Positions 54,377 to 64,000 of a stretch of 64,000 bases of DNA are shown here, piece by piece. Source of the DNA: Drosophila miranda (taxonomy: Eukaryota; Arthropoda; Insecta; Diptera; Drosophilidae); contig NC_046675.1 in the NCBI RefSeq assembly GCF_003369915.1, positions 20,026,001-20,090,000 on the forward strand, read 5' to 3'. Position numbers and translations under genes: made by a program. The first letter of the stretch is position 1; each line of letters starts with the position of its first letter. The notes below the pieces were generated by a model. The model was given only the letters and a program-made list of their open reading frames with translations. It searched no databases and had not been told where the DNA came from.

Positions 54377-54549
54377 TTTTCCTAATAAAGAGTTTTACGC
54401 GACCTTTGTTTGATTCTTAAGAAAATGGCTACGCCTATATCGAAAAACATTTTTTTCGATTAATTTAAAAAACATTTGATAAGTTCCCAAGAGTAATTTA
54501 TGATTTGGAACAATGCAAATGAAACACAACAAATTGGGCATCACTGTTT

Positions 54550-54718
54550 GTTTATGCTATTTTGCATGTTCTTTAAATATCGCTCCATTAGCGCTTTCCC
54601 CGCTAAATCTTGCTCTCTGGTTAGCTTTGTCGGTCTTGCGCTTGATCTGAGCTTTTGGCTGCTGCTGCAGCCGGGCCGCGCTGTTGGAGTAGCTCCGACC
54701 ACAAACACAGTATATTAG
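54550..54718 (+). repeat. Dispersed repeat, copy 2 (partner at 26690-26875)
   Basis: The copy contains ctctggttagctttgt, ctgctgcagccgggccgcgc and gtagctccgaccacaaacac, as in copy 1. It lies about 170-340 bases upstream of the alpha-Catenin start codon, in what should be its promoter or leader region. Confidence 0.6.
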
Positions 54719-54721
54719 GAT

Positions 54722-55512
54722 ATACACACTGACGACCATCCACCATCCATTTCGGGGATGGTCCATAAGGTTTTAACGTTCCAAGCATTCCAAAACAGAT
54801 GAAAAATGTCGAAAGTTGGAAAATATATATAAAAAGGAGCAGCAAATTCCTGTGGTAAGTTTAATAGATATAGATGTTATTTATTAATTTGGTTATAATG
54901 TATAATAATAATACACAATGCAGTAGATAAGAGAACAGCAGGTGGCAGGCTGAATTGAAGTGCCACTCAAGAGAACCTGCTAATAGACATTTGGCAGGAA
55001 AAGATAAAAGATTTGCGTGGAGCAGAGCAGAAAAAAATTGGACCGAGCGGGGGTGCTCCATCTGGGTGGCAGCAATAAGAAAAGCTGAACTCGTTCCTGG
55101 GAAGCTACCGGATTAACAACATGGAGCAGAACACATTGGACAACCACAATACGTTAAATGAAATATATATACATATATTGTGAACAATAATGATATGATG
55201 CAGGAAAAGAAGGTGTAGGACCTAATCAAAACGCAAAAAAATTGCAGAATGATTTATTGGAAGTGCTGAAAAATAAAATTATATAAGTTTCTTATTTTCA
55301 TTACGGTCTACATGTCATTCATTAAAGTCATATGCTGCCTGTTGAGCCGGGGTTGCTGTTATTTTGCTGTTGAACGACAGCCGAAATAATTGCTACATCT
55401 TCATCATCCATTCTAAGAAAACAAATTAATACATTTATTGCGCAAATTTAATGTACTTGTTATTGGCATCAGCTGTTTTTGACGGACGGTGGATGGTGCC
55501 AGTGTGAATTGG
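54722..55512. mobile_element. DNA transposon remnant with CACACTG...ACCATCCACC ends, possibly PIF/Harbinger
   Basis: The left end tacacactgacgaccatcca and the right end (gatggtgccagtgtgaa, inverted) pair as terminal repeats. Inside, the plus strand has a MADF-like piece DKRFAWSRAEKNWTERG near 55003-55050. The minus strand near 55410-55330 has MDDEDVAIISAVVQQQ, like the start of a second protein. Two-protein organisation with a Myb/MADF partner is typical of PIF/Harbinger, hence the tentative label. Related ends occur at 7310-7372 and 13040-13640. Confidence 0.45.
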
Positions 55513-56409
55513 AGTTTCACATCTGTCAAAATATCCCATCATTCCCCCGGGATGGGCTCAGTCTGTAGAGCCTATAAACATTTACCACATTTAATTTACT
55601 ATAACGTGCGTCTTTTTTTAAATCAAAGTGATATAATTGATGTTTTTCTCTAAACATATTAGTGACCCCGACGTGATCTGTTTGCGCACAAACACAAGAA
55701 ACACACAAAGCAGTGATATTCGACATAACGCATTTCGGTACTGTTCACTGCAAAGTTCGTGCTCTAAAAAGGCTGTAGCCATACATATATATATAAGCGC
55801 AGCCATTCTTATAGCTGAGGGCAAAAAAAAGCCCCGTCAAAAAGCTGGTTTTTTCTCGCTTGTGTTAGTGCAAAGCCCTTAGAAGCTGACGCAAAAGCAG
55901 GAGAGAAAACGGGAAGCGTTTGTTTTTCGTCGCTGGGTTTTTCGGCTGAACCGCGTATACAGGCTATTTTATCGTCGTCTTGCAAATATAATAGTGTCTC
56001 TCTCGTTTTTCAGTAACCTGATCTTACAGCGTTCGTAAAATGGCGGAAACCCATTATATTGTTCATGCTTCCAACGGCAACTCGTTGCGATGAGCGCATT
56101 TCTTACGGATGATTCCATAGTTCAGTTTACGAGGCTGGCTTACGCGCGCGATTAAATCATAGAGAATCAATCTGCGCTGAATTCAACGCTTCACAGGGCA
56201 GCTTTGAAAGGTTCGGTCTGATGGAGCTCGGCAGTGACGCGCCTGCCTATTTAACGAAGGTATATTTTAAACTGATATACCATGCCACATCATTTCACCG
56301 GAGAAGCTTCTTTCAATATGTCTTCTCGGAAGTCAAGGCTGCATCATCTGGTATTGACTCGCTTCGGTGGAGACGCCCTCTATTCACCAGACAAGGTTTC
56401 TTCGAGAGT
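55513..56409. other. Unassigned repeat-like sequence
   Basis: Several short frames are open (for example 56221-56454) but none resembles a known domain. The stretch near 55980-56080 (ttttcagtaacctgatctta, then aaaatggcgg) could be a retroelement leader. No gene is supported. Confidence 0.35.
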
Positions 56410-56720
56410 TTCTTCCCTTCACACTCTTTATTATTGACTTGCCTTCGGTATTAACATACTCTCGAGTACTTATGTATGCAGATGTTGTTAAGCTCTGTGT
56501 CTGTGTTGGTGTAGGTGCTGGTGTAGGTGACGTAGGTAGCCCTGATCTGTTGAACCGCATAATCTTCATGATTCCTATTAGACACACTAGAAATTATACA
56601 CTGTTGTATCTTCCACTCTGAAGATCGATTTATTCCTTGCATGAACCGTTTAGGGTCTTATGCAATTGCATAATTGCAATCCCCTTTAACCTATTATATC
56701 CACCACTAAGAGATGCAAAA
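56410..56720 (+). mobile_element. CR1-like fragment with internal deletion
   Basis: It begins in the RT YADD region (attgacttgccttcggtatt, tactctcgagtacttatgta, tgcagatgttgttaagctct) and jumps through a gtgtaggtgctggtgtaggt microsatellite-like patch to the 3' coding end (gccctgatctgttgaaccgc). It ends near tattatatccaccactaa. The patch replaces about 500 bases. Confidence 0.65.
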
Positions 56721-57662
56721 CCAATGGTTTCATAGACGGTACCAGGAACTTAGACACACTCCGCGCAATGATGCAGAGAAAAACGTATGAAGAAGCGGTC
56801 AGTCAAGCATTACCTTTGAAACATCACTATTGATATGTCGAGCTTTTCGAGAAGAGGCTGTTTTATAATCCACAAGAAAGAAAGAATTATTCCCGAAGCT
56901 ACAAATAAATTTGGAATTAATCATGTGGTAAAAAAAGACAACCGAAGAGCAAAAACTAAAAGCGATACATCTCGAGAGACTAGCACCTTACCATGGAAGA
57001 TACTTGGAACTTGTTCGAGATGAACAAGATTAGGCGGAGAGCAGTGTAACGAATGGATATTAAGTAAGCTGACTAATGTTGTAAAGTCGGATTTTATTGA
57101 AATAGTCAGTTTTAAACTATTAAGCGTTTTTTAATAAGTGTTGCAAATTTTTGAATTTAATAAAAGTCGAGAGGTTGTATATAATTTACAAGTTATTTGC
57201 ATATGAGAAATGATAGCGAGGAGGGGTGTGCGGACATTCTACGCTTACTGTGTGGTGGTTCTTGCCACACACCCTGCACCTGCCACTGCGACAATCCTTG
57301 CCGGAGTGTTGGTGAGCCAGGCAGTTCCCGCAATATTTGTTGGTAAGGAGTCTTTCCTCGGGGCTCACGAGAAGAAATTAGAGCACGTCGGTTCTGGATG
57401 CCATGTCTAGATGCGGAGAACTAAGATGAAATACAGGAGTCGAACACATATTAGTACCGATCTTGGAACGGGTGAGGGGCACATTTAGGACATTGGAAAT
57501 TGGCGCCCGGTTACATGGTCTGGTGTGGCTATGTTGATAACATTCACATTCAACATCAGGAAATATTCCCTTCGGTCAAGCGTAGGAGACCGTTCGAGAA
57601 CTTCTGCGGAGGGAGCTGGAAGGAAATTGCTTTCGTAAAAAGACCCCGAATCTTTTACCAGT
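56721..57662 (-). mobile_element. Mixed retroelement debris with a zinc-knuckle fragment
   Basis: 56721-57050 has a plus-strand piece resembling gag (TLRAMMQRKTYEEAVSQALP). 57080-57205 matches LTR-like sequence at 18150-18245. 57186-57368 on the minus strand encodes CGNCLAHQHSGKDCRSGRCR with CGKNHHT, a CCHC pair of BEL/Pao type. These are pieces of at least two elements. Confidence 0.45.
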
Positions 57663-58480
57663 TTAATAGGTCATCTGAAAATTTGACTCGAAAACGATAA
57701 GATTTGATTCATCACCTGAGGCACTGGACCTGTGAGTACAGAGCCGAAAATGGTTTCCTGTCTGAGGAGAGAGACACAGATGTTGCTCAGTAAGCCACTT
57801 AACTGAATGGACGGAAGGATATCCGCTCCAATCAGGACATCTATTTGTGAACTGCCATAGAAGATCGGATCCGCCCATGAGAGGTTCGGCAGATCTCTCA
57901 AAACCCTTTGCGAGATCGGATGCGATCGCGGTTCGCGGCCAATTCCGGAATAACGTAGGCTGTGGCATTTAGTTGTAAGCCCGGCTTAGTCGGAGAGCGA
58001 ATGAAAAAATTGCAGAGCTTCTTTGACTGAGCGGATACGGCATTATTTAGGCCGGAGACCTTTGCCTGGATACGTTGGAGTTGCAATTCGATCATGTCAA
58101 CAAGACGTTCTGTAATGAACGTCGCCTCTGAGCCAGAGTCGATCAGAGCGCGGGCGTGGAAAGTTTTTCCAAGGTGGCAAATATTAACGATGGCCGTGCC
58201 TAGAAGGACAGCATTCGTGCCGGAGGCGAAATACGACTGAACGTTCGGCTGGGCTTCGAACGAACTTGGATTTTGTACGCTCGGTACTTGTAGATGTAGT
58301 TCAGGCCACGATGTAGAATTTTGTGCCGTTGTGGAAATCGCTTCGCTGGAGTTTGCTAGATTGCTACGGTGTAGAAGCGTGTGGTGCCAGTCTCCACACG
58401 TGATGCAATTGTGGGTGCTTTGGCATGCTCGTATCTGGTGGCCCCTTGCATAGCAGTTCAAACAAAGCTGCTTTTGCTAA
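57663..58480 (-). pseudogene. BEL/Pao zinc knuckle and aspartic protease remnant
   Basis: The minus-strand frame 58461-57898 starts in the zinc-knuckle region (CYARGHQIRACQSTHNCITC, then GDWHHTLLH) and continues to an aspartic protease, with ALIDSGSEATFITERLVDM carrying the D-S-G active site. A frameshift near 57900 shifts the reading to a second frame with the protease end (LPNLSWADPIFYGSSQIDVL, GADI). Most of the protease is readable, so this copy decayed relatively late. Confidence 0.75.
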
Positions 58481-58549
58481 ATCTAGTCGGAGCGAGCGTC
58501 AGCTGAAGGAAGTGAGGGCATAAACGGATTGGATGATACTCTTTAGAGC

Positions 58550-59184
58550 AGAGATCAGGTTAGGTTAGGTTAGGTTGACCCGGACGTCCCTCAACGGGGC
58601 CCCACATAGGCCAATATGGCCCTTAGTTGTCCCGATGGGGGTTATGAACCGTCGCGGCAGTGTTTAGGGGATTTTCAAGTCCCCGAGAATCGAGGTATTT
58701 CTCGCATAGGCCAGTAGTTGCTGTGGCGTCCTCTTGGAGGCATCTTCCAGTGATGCCAGCACTGGCGCGCCCAGGTATTTGCTCCTTGCCCTTAAGAGAG
58801 CAGGACAGTTGCAGATGAGATGTTCCAGGGGTTCGGTTACCCCAGGTTCATCACATATCCTACAACTGTCTCTGTTGGTCTAGGAGATGCGCATGCACCA
58901 GCTTCCACTGTGCCGATGTCATCTTGCCGTTCTCCTCGCTACGGTCGATGAGTTCCACGATCAGATGTGGTTTGGTCATATCGCTGACCTTCGCTTTTGG
59001 CTTTGTTGGCTTCTTGGCCGCTTTCGGTGGAGGGGCTGCACTTTTGGGCCCGCGTTGCCGCTTGTTCGCAGGACTGTCTTTAATGGCACTCTCAGTCGAG
59101 CGTTGCCTCTTGGTGGCCATCATCTCCTCCGCCTTATTGGCAAAATCCCCATTCGATGCACTCATCTGTGGCATCGTTGCGTAG
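58550..59184 (-). mobile_element. LOA/R1-type non-LTR retrotransposon: ORF1 start fused to ORF2 end
   Basis: On the minus strand, 59174-58870 encodes an ORF1-like start MPQMSASNGDFANKAEEMMA with a lysine/proline-rich basic tract and HLIVELIDRSEENGKMTSAQ. This runs directly (with a frame change near 58865) into an ORF2 C-terminus, CRICDEPGVTEPLEHLICNC followed by PALLRARSKYLGAPVLASLE. The middle of the element is deleted. The 3' end carries a short CCTAA-type tail (58555-58578). Clade assignment (LOA/Bilbo or R1-like) is from general resemblance. Confidence 0.6.
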
Positions 59185-59199
59185 TGTATCCGGCCCTAT

Positions 59200-59440
59200 A
59201 CTCGCTGCTCGGCCCAGGCTTTAAATCAGGAAGACGCCGGACCATTGCCTTAGCTAGACACTGCTTTACCCTCGACAGAGCAAGCGACAGAGCAGAGGAC
59301 AAGGAAACATTTTTGAAGTTCGACGATGTCAGCCATGTAACTAAAACTTTAGGACTTGCTTGGGATCCGGTTTCTGATCAACTGTTATTTTCGTTCTCGG
59401 CCCTGCAAGCAACATTCGCTGCAGCATAGTTTGGGGTAAT
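59200..59440 (+). pseudogene. BEL/Pao RT fragment
   Basis: The plus-strand frame contains ETFLKFDDVSHVTKTLGLAW followed by DPVSDQLLFSFS. This is the segment between the RT palm and thumb in BEL/Pao polymerases (KTLGLxW motif). Frames before and after are broken. Confidence 0.65.
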
Positions 59441-60959
59441 AAACGGAGAGGGATTCGCAGTCTCACATTAATGAAAAACGGTCGTTCTTCGGTCTTTTTA
59501 TTGTTCTCGTCTCCGCCGCAAGCAGCTCTGGTCCACTTCCTGTAAAGTTGGGAGATCGATATGGCCATATTGATCGAAGAAGCTATCTGTGGAGCTATAT
59601 GGGCTCAGTAGAGCACAGTGATCTGCAGTTACTCACAGTCATCACAGGACCCTGGCAGATCGGTCCTCCCTCCCGGATACCACCATAACCTAACCTAGGC
59701 CTTTTACTCTGCACTCTGTCTGAGTCGATTATTCTACATTCTGCTTATCTTAACATACTAACACACACGCACCGCGCTTGCTGCCTTTCTGTGTTGGCCA
59801 CTCTGTGCTTCGTTCATCTCTCTGTAGCTAAACTGGAGGTGGAAGTTCTTTTGTTGCTATTTTTATTTTTGCTTGTGCTTATTTTGTATATTGTTTTACA
59901 ATGCGTTCCTGCTGTGGTGAACGCTGTGGCGTTATCCGTTCGGTCGCTACCAGGCAAACGTTTATCTTCTGCTGGTTATGTGGCATCAACTAGACCCGTT
60001 TTCGACATTTACTTATAACGTATAAAATATATTGCATATGTTATATAAATCATAAAATACATACCATACATATACATACATATGTATATACTGAGTTAAT
60101 ATCGGGTATTAAAACGAAAGGAGTATATTTTTAGCAAATTTTTGCAAATTATATTAATTGTTATTATAATATAGTTAATATACAATCAACAAGATTTATT
60201 ATAATATGCTTTATTGAGTCGGCTAGATTATTTCTCTAAATTGTTTCTTTTTGTTTATTTTATTTTATTTTATTTTTTTTATTTAATTTTAGTATTTTTT
60301 GTTTTTGAAATTTCTGAATATTCCCTTATGAGCGTAGTAATTTGAAAAGCCTGAAAAAGAAATATAATCATTTAATAAAATATATACTTATTTATATGAT
60401 AGATAATATAGATTGTATGTATAAGGCAGGTTAAAGCTTAATAAAGTTTATTAAATATAAAGGACCGTTTATAGAATTAAGCAGAGTATCATCAATCAAA
60501 TCAATATTCGATTACAAAATCATATAGCTAGCACTAGGTGCCCTGGCAAACATTGTTTGGCATTGGCAGCAATGTGCTGGCCAATTGTAGTCGGGCGAAC
60601 GTTCGTTCTCTTTCGTAGATCAGACGCGTTTTTGTTTTGCGCTCCGAATATTTTCCATTTGTTTTGCATAAAGCCTGTGTTTTCATAAATAAACTTTAAT
60701 TAACTTCCTAACAAATCTACAATTTGGAAATCTATTCTATTCCGTGCATGCCTTTTGATTTGTGTTAAAACATTCTTTATTATTTATTTAACTTATAATT
60801 TTTCGGCGTCGGCTTGACTTTGTGTTGTTGCCGTGAGCACGCATTACATTGCATTACATTTTGTTGTTTTATCACTCTCTCCCTATCACCTCAACTTCAA
60901 TAACTGTTGGTTTGGCACACTGGTCCGATAGTTGTTTGTTTTGAAATATTATTCGATTT
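59441..60959. other. Unassigned AT-rich and LTR-like sequence
   Basis: 59560-59700 has a short stretch reminiscent of a non-LTR 3' end (gatcggtcctccctcccgga, then ataacctaacctagg). 59790-60018 is open but low-complexity. 60540-60720 may be an LTR fragment (AATAAA near 60690). 60885-60935 resembles part of the BEL/Pao LTR at 37820-37990 in the words cactctctccctat and tggcacactggtccgata. No gene is supported. Confidence 0.4.
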
Positions 60960-61148
60960 TTTTTTTGTTATTTTTATTATGTAGTTTTCTGTTGTATGTG
61001 CTAAAAAAACTTGTCGCAAAGAGATCACCCATGATCAGCCGAGTATCCCCTGCTGGCTCTGCGATAGCGTAGTGAACGCAAAATGCTCTGGGTTTACGGG
61101 CCTAGTGGGCGATGCCATATCAATACGTAATGGCTTGCACTACAGTTT

Positions 61149-61691
61149 ATGAGGCAGACGCGGAAGGGCTGTAAGGAGCTGACCGTTGACTTTAAAAAGC
61201 AGTACGATCGGCTCCTAGCCATGGAGTCTCAATTTGGCAGTCTGCAACTGCTGAATGAGTCTCCGAGGCGTAAAAGGGTCACTCCGCGGGATCTGCAAGT
61301 GCCCAACCGTCACTCTGCTGCTCCAACGACAACGACAGCTGCTGGCGATGCAGATTCGGTAGCCAAATCCATCGCTTCGGAGAACGTGCAGCCAAGTACG
61401 TATGCAGCGTCCGTGTCCGTGGTGTCCGTAAGCTCGCTAGCTGTCCCGTCTATTCCGATCCTACCAGTGATCAGAAGTTCCGGACCTCCGGATATCGCCA
61501 CCACAGGTATAAGGCCTGTGGTGCCCAAACCACTGGTGGCAGTCCCTCCAAAACGACAAGTTTTTGTTTCACGGCTAACCCCTGACCTCACATCTAATGA
61601 TATAATTGCTTTAATTCAAAGCAAAATAAAAGCCGTGGATCGGAAGGTGGAGAAGTTTAACTTCTTATGCCAGGGAGATAGCCTCGTTTAA
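61149..61691 (+). pseudogene. CR1-like ORF1 C-terminal part
   Basis: A 180-codon frame with a short coiled segment (ELTVDFKKQYDRLLAMESQF), a serine/valine/proline-rich linker, and a final RRM-like part (QVFVSRLTPDLTSNDIIALI followed by KAVDRKVEKFNFL). ORF1 proteins of this clade bind RNA. The N-terminal PHD-like part is separated from it by a stop at about 61151. Confidence 0.6.
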
Positions 61692-62199
61692 GATAAGCAT
61701 CTCCCCAACTGAATTTAACACCATTTGCTCTGCCAAGCTTTGGCCGGGACATTTGGTGGTGAAGGAGTTTAAAGTTAAGAAGAAGAATAGGCACCCCATA
61801 ACTCTTGCAAATCATTCCAGTGTGTCACCCTCAACCTCAACTTCCTCATCTTCCCGACCTGCTTCCATTCTTCCAAAAAACTAACTTCTCTTTTAGTAAT
61901 TTACCAGAATGTTAGAGGCTTACGTAGTAAGCTCAGCATTCTTTTCCGGGATTGTGTTGCATTTTCTTCCCACGTTATTGTGTTGAAACCTGGTTAAATC
62001 CGGGCATTCTTAGTTCCGAGGTTTTGGCAGGTCGGTACACAACTTTTAGATAGGACCGTTTCTCTCGACGTGCAGGAGGGGTTCTGATTGCAAGGGACTC
62101 TATCTTCACGTCGGAACACTTCACAGTCCAAGGATAACCAAGAACTGGATTTCCTGTGTGTAAAACTGAGTCTTGCCACTTTCGCTATCTTTATTTATA

Positions 62200-63190
62200 A
62201 GCGCACTTTAACCGCTGTTTCATCCTCGATATCAGATAAAGATCATATGATAGTTCTTGGTGACTTTAACTTGCCAGAAACTGTTTGATCTTCGTTAAAC
62301 GAGTCTAGTAACCTAGTGCCCATATCACGACATGACTTTGTTGACGGCTTGCTTGACCTGTCCCTGTCTCAAGTCAACCATGTGAAAAACTCCTTGGGTC
62401 GATTGCTTGATCTGTGCTTTGTATCGGATCCGAGCTCAGTGTTATTAACCCGAGCCCTTCCGCTCACTATACCTGAACACGCCTACCATCCTACTTTCGA
62501 AGTGTCGCTAGATATAGGACCAACTGTATTGGATCGGTCGAGTAGGCCACCTGAACGTGTCCGTTGTTTTCGTAAAGCCGAGTTTACGAAACTTAATAAT
62601 CTAACTAAGGATTTTGATTGGTGCGCTTTGTACTTGTGCACCGGTGTCATAAAAGGCACAAACATTTTTTACAATACTCTTGGCACATTTTTTGATTCTT
62701 GCGTCCCGCTTTCTTGTCCGATTAGATCTGGAAAACCCCCTTGGTTTACCAAAGAGTTATCCAGCCAAAAAACTTAAGATCAAGACTTTATAAAAAATTT
62801 CAAGAAGTTGGTTCTCCTACTTCTCACTCCCGCGATGTAATAGCTCGGTCAAACTTTTCAGTTCTTAATGTACAATGATATAAGAACTACCTATCTCGAT
62901 GCAGGATACGTTTTTCTTAGGACCCTAAACAGATTTACTGCTTCGTAAACAGTAACCGTAAAACGTCCGCACACCCATCCTCGCTATCATTTTGTAATAC
63001 GTCGGCAAATAATGATCAGGCAATTGCCGATCTTCTTGCCCAATTTTTTCAAACCACCTATTCTGAGGAAAGCTACTCTGGGCATCCGTACCCATACACT
63101 TTACCGAGGACGAACGGCATTTTCAGTCCCTTGTTAAATATATGTTCTTTACTTCATGATCTTCGACTAGTTAAGCCGGTGTTTTCACCT
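62200..63190 (+). pseudogene. CR1-like ORF2 endonuclease and RT N-terminal region
   Basis: The endonuclease motif GDFNLPETV (near 62260) is followed by stops, then a 153-codon frame at 62316-62777 with MPISRHDFVDGLLDLSLSQV and RALPLTIPEHAYHPTFEVSL. The region to 63190 continues in other frames. The palm motifs before YADD are deleted. Confidence 0.65.
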
Positions 63191-64000
63191 GCTCCTGTGT
63201 ATTAACATACTCTCGAGTACTTATGTATGCGGATGATGTCAAACTCTGTGCCCAGAGTGTCCTTATCATTTCATTTCATTCTCGCTTGCATGCTGATATC
63301 AATAACTTTCAGTCATGATCTTGTGCAAACTTGTTACTCCTTAATGCCTCGAAATGCAAAGTAATGACATTTCATCCTTTTAGCCCCTTGTTGGCTCCCT
63401 ATACCCTATGCGGTAGTTCTCTTGATAGAATTACCCTGGTGGATGATATTGGTGTTATATTAGACGCCAAGATAAAATTTTCTGAACACATTTCTATCAT
63501 GGTAAATAAGGCCATGGGCGTGCTTGGGTTTATAAAGAGGTGGTCAAAGGCTCTCTATACCTCGCTTGTTCGTCCGATCTTAGAATACGGCTCCTGTGTA
63601 TGGTGCCCTCAGTACAAAGTACACCAGGACCGTATAGAATCAGCACAGAAAAACTTTTTACTCTTTGCTCTGCGGGGTCTTAACTGTGATGCAGGTGTGA
63701 GGCTCTCATCTTACTCTAGTAGACTGCTATTAGTAAATCTCCCATCCTTAGTTAACCGTAGAAAAATGCTTGGTGTGATTTTTATGCACAACTTGATCAG
63801 GGGTGACATAGACAGCCCTGATCTGTTGAGCCGCATAAACTTCACTATTTCTATTAGGCTTACTAGAAATTGTACACCGCTGTTCCTTACACTTTGTAGA
63901 TCGAGTTATTCCTTGCATGAACCGTTTAGGGTTTTATGCTCGGATTATAATTCCCTCTACCATATTATATCCACCACTAATTCTCTTCCTCTTATTAAAT

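Larger units (their letters stand above)
60960..64000 (+). mobile_element. CR1-like retrotransposon, best-preserved 5' end in the window; runs off the right edge
   Basis: ORF1 starts near 60980 with a PHD-like cysteine cluster (CAKKTC, then IPCWLCDSVVNAKC), a feature of CR1-clade ORF1. It continues with a frameshift to the 180-codon frame 61149-61691. ORF2 begins near 61860 with endonuclease sequence (GDFNLPETV, MSRHDFVDGLLDL, LLDLCFVSDPSSVLL, WFTKELSSQ). A deletion near 63195 then joins to the RT YADD region (tgcggatgatgtcaaactct) and the RT C-terminus (RPILEYGSCVWCPQYKVHQD, 63560-63640). The sequence continues to 64000 without reaching the 3' untranslated end. A stop codon directly after the first ATG candidate shows it is inactive. 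Confidence 0.75.

Noticed and set aside
1..64000. CRISPR arrays, tRNA/rRNA genes, bacterial operons or phage
   Set aside because: No spaced identical repeats with unique spacers, no cloverleaf or rRNA core motifs, and all real genes are eukaryotic with spliceosomal introns.

Overview
The window is eukaryotic, intron-bearing DNA from a Drosophila, most likely the melanogaster group, and matches pericentromeric heterochromatin equivalent to the proximal left arm of chromosome 3 of D. melanogaster. Three kinds of evidence support this. The genes Dbp80 (DDX19-type helicase), spookier (Cyp307a2) and alpha-Catenin are, as I recall, all heterochromatic 3L genes in D. melanogaster. Their introns and flanks are packed with degenerate Drosophila transposons. 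Four repeat families resemble known Drosophila elements: CR1-clade Cr1a-like, BEL/Pao, INE-1/DINE-1 and an S-element-like Tc1 transposon. Family names for repeats come from recognition, not from a database search.  Layout: 1-4089, a CR1-like element split by an internally deleted BEL/Pao element. 4090-6198 (+), the last three exons of Dbp80, with INE-1 and LTR fragments in its last intron. 7977-9341 (-), an intronless Golgi pH regulator gene. 9445-11178, an S-element-like Tc1 transposon. 11399-11864 (-), Mic10, two exons. 13870-14524 (+), ELOF1/Elf1, two exons. 15250-28850, a long block of retrotransposon debris: CR1-like copy with a foldback insertion, a 93/100-bp tandem repeat split by a solo LTR, two BEL/Pao elements (one with env remains), INE-1 and MITEs. 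29801-35594 (+), spookier, with a TATA promoter and one transposon-filled intron. 35595-43800, an unidentified coding-like segment, another BEL/Pao element and a CR1-like copy carrying a mariner. 44215-54376 (-), alpha-Catenin, 12 coding exons giving a 911-codon reading frame. 54720-64000, more BEL/Pao, CR1-like, LOA/R1-type and DNA-transposon remnants; the best-preserved CR1-like 5' end runs off the right edge.  The six host genes are unrelated in function: mRNA export, Golgi ion balance, mitochondrial cristae, transcription elongation, ecdysteroid synthesis and adherens junctions. They are not an operon or a pathway cluster. What they share is a heterochromatic setting in which coding exons are intact while nearly every transposon is broken. 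I saw no tRNA or rRNA genes, CRISPR arrays or bacterial features, and no convincing new multi-gene system. The most unusual items are the tandem repeat with its solo LTR, the foldback element with a 7-bp target duplication, the inverted repeat pair in alpha-Catenin introns, the candidate regulatory site upstream of spookier, and the unidentified coding-like stretch at 36179-36613.
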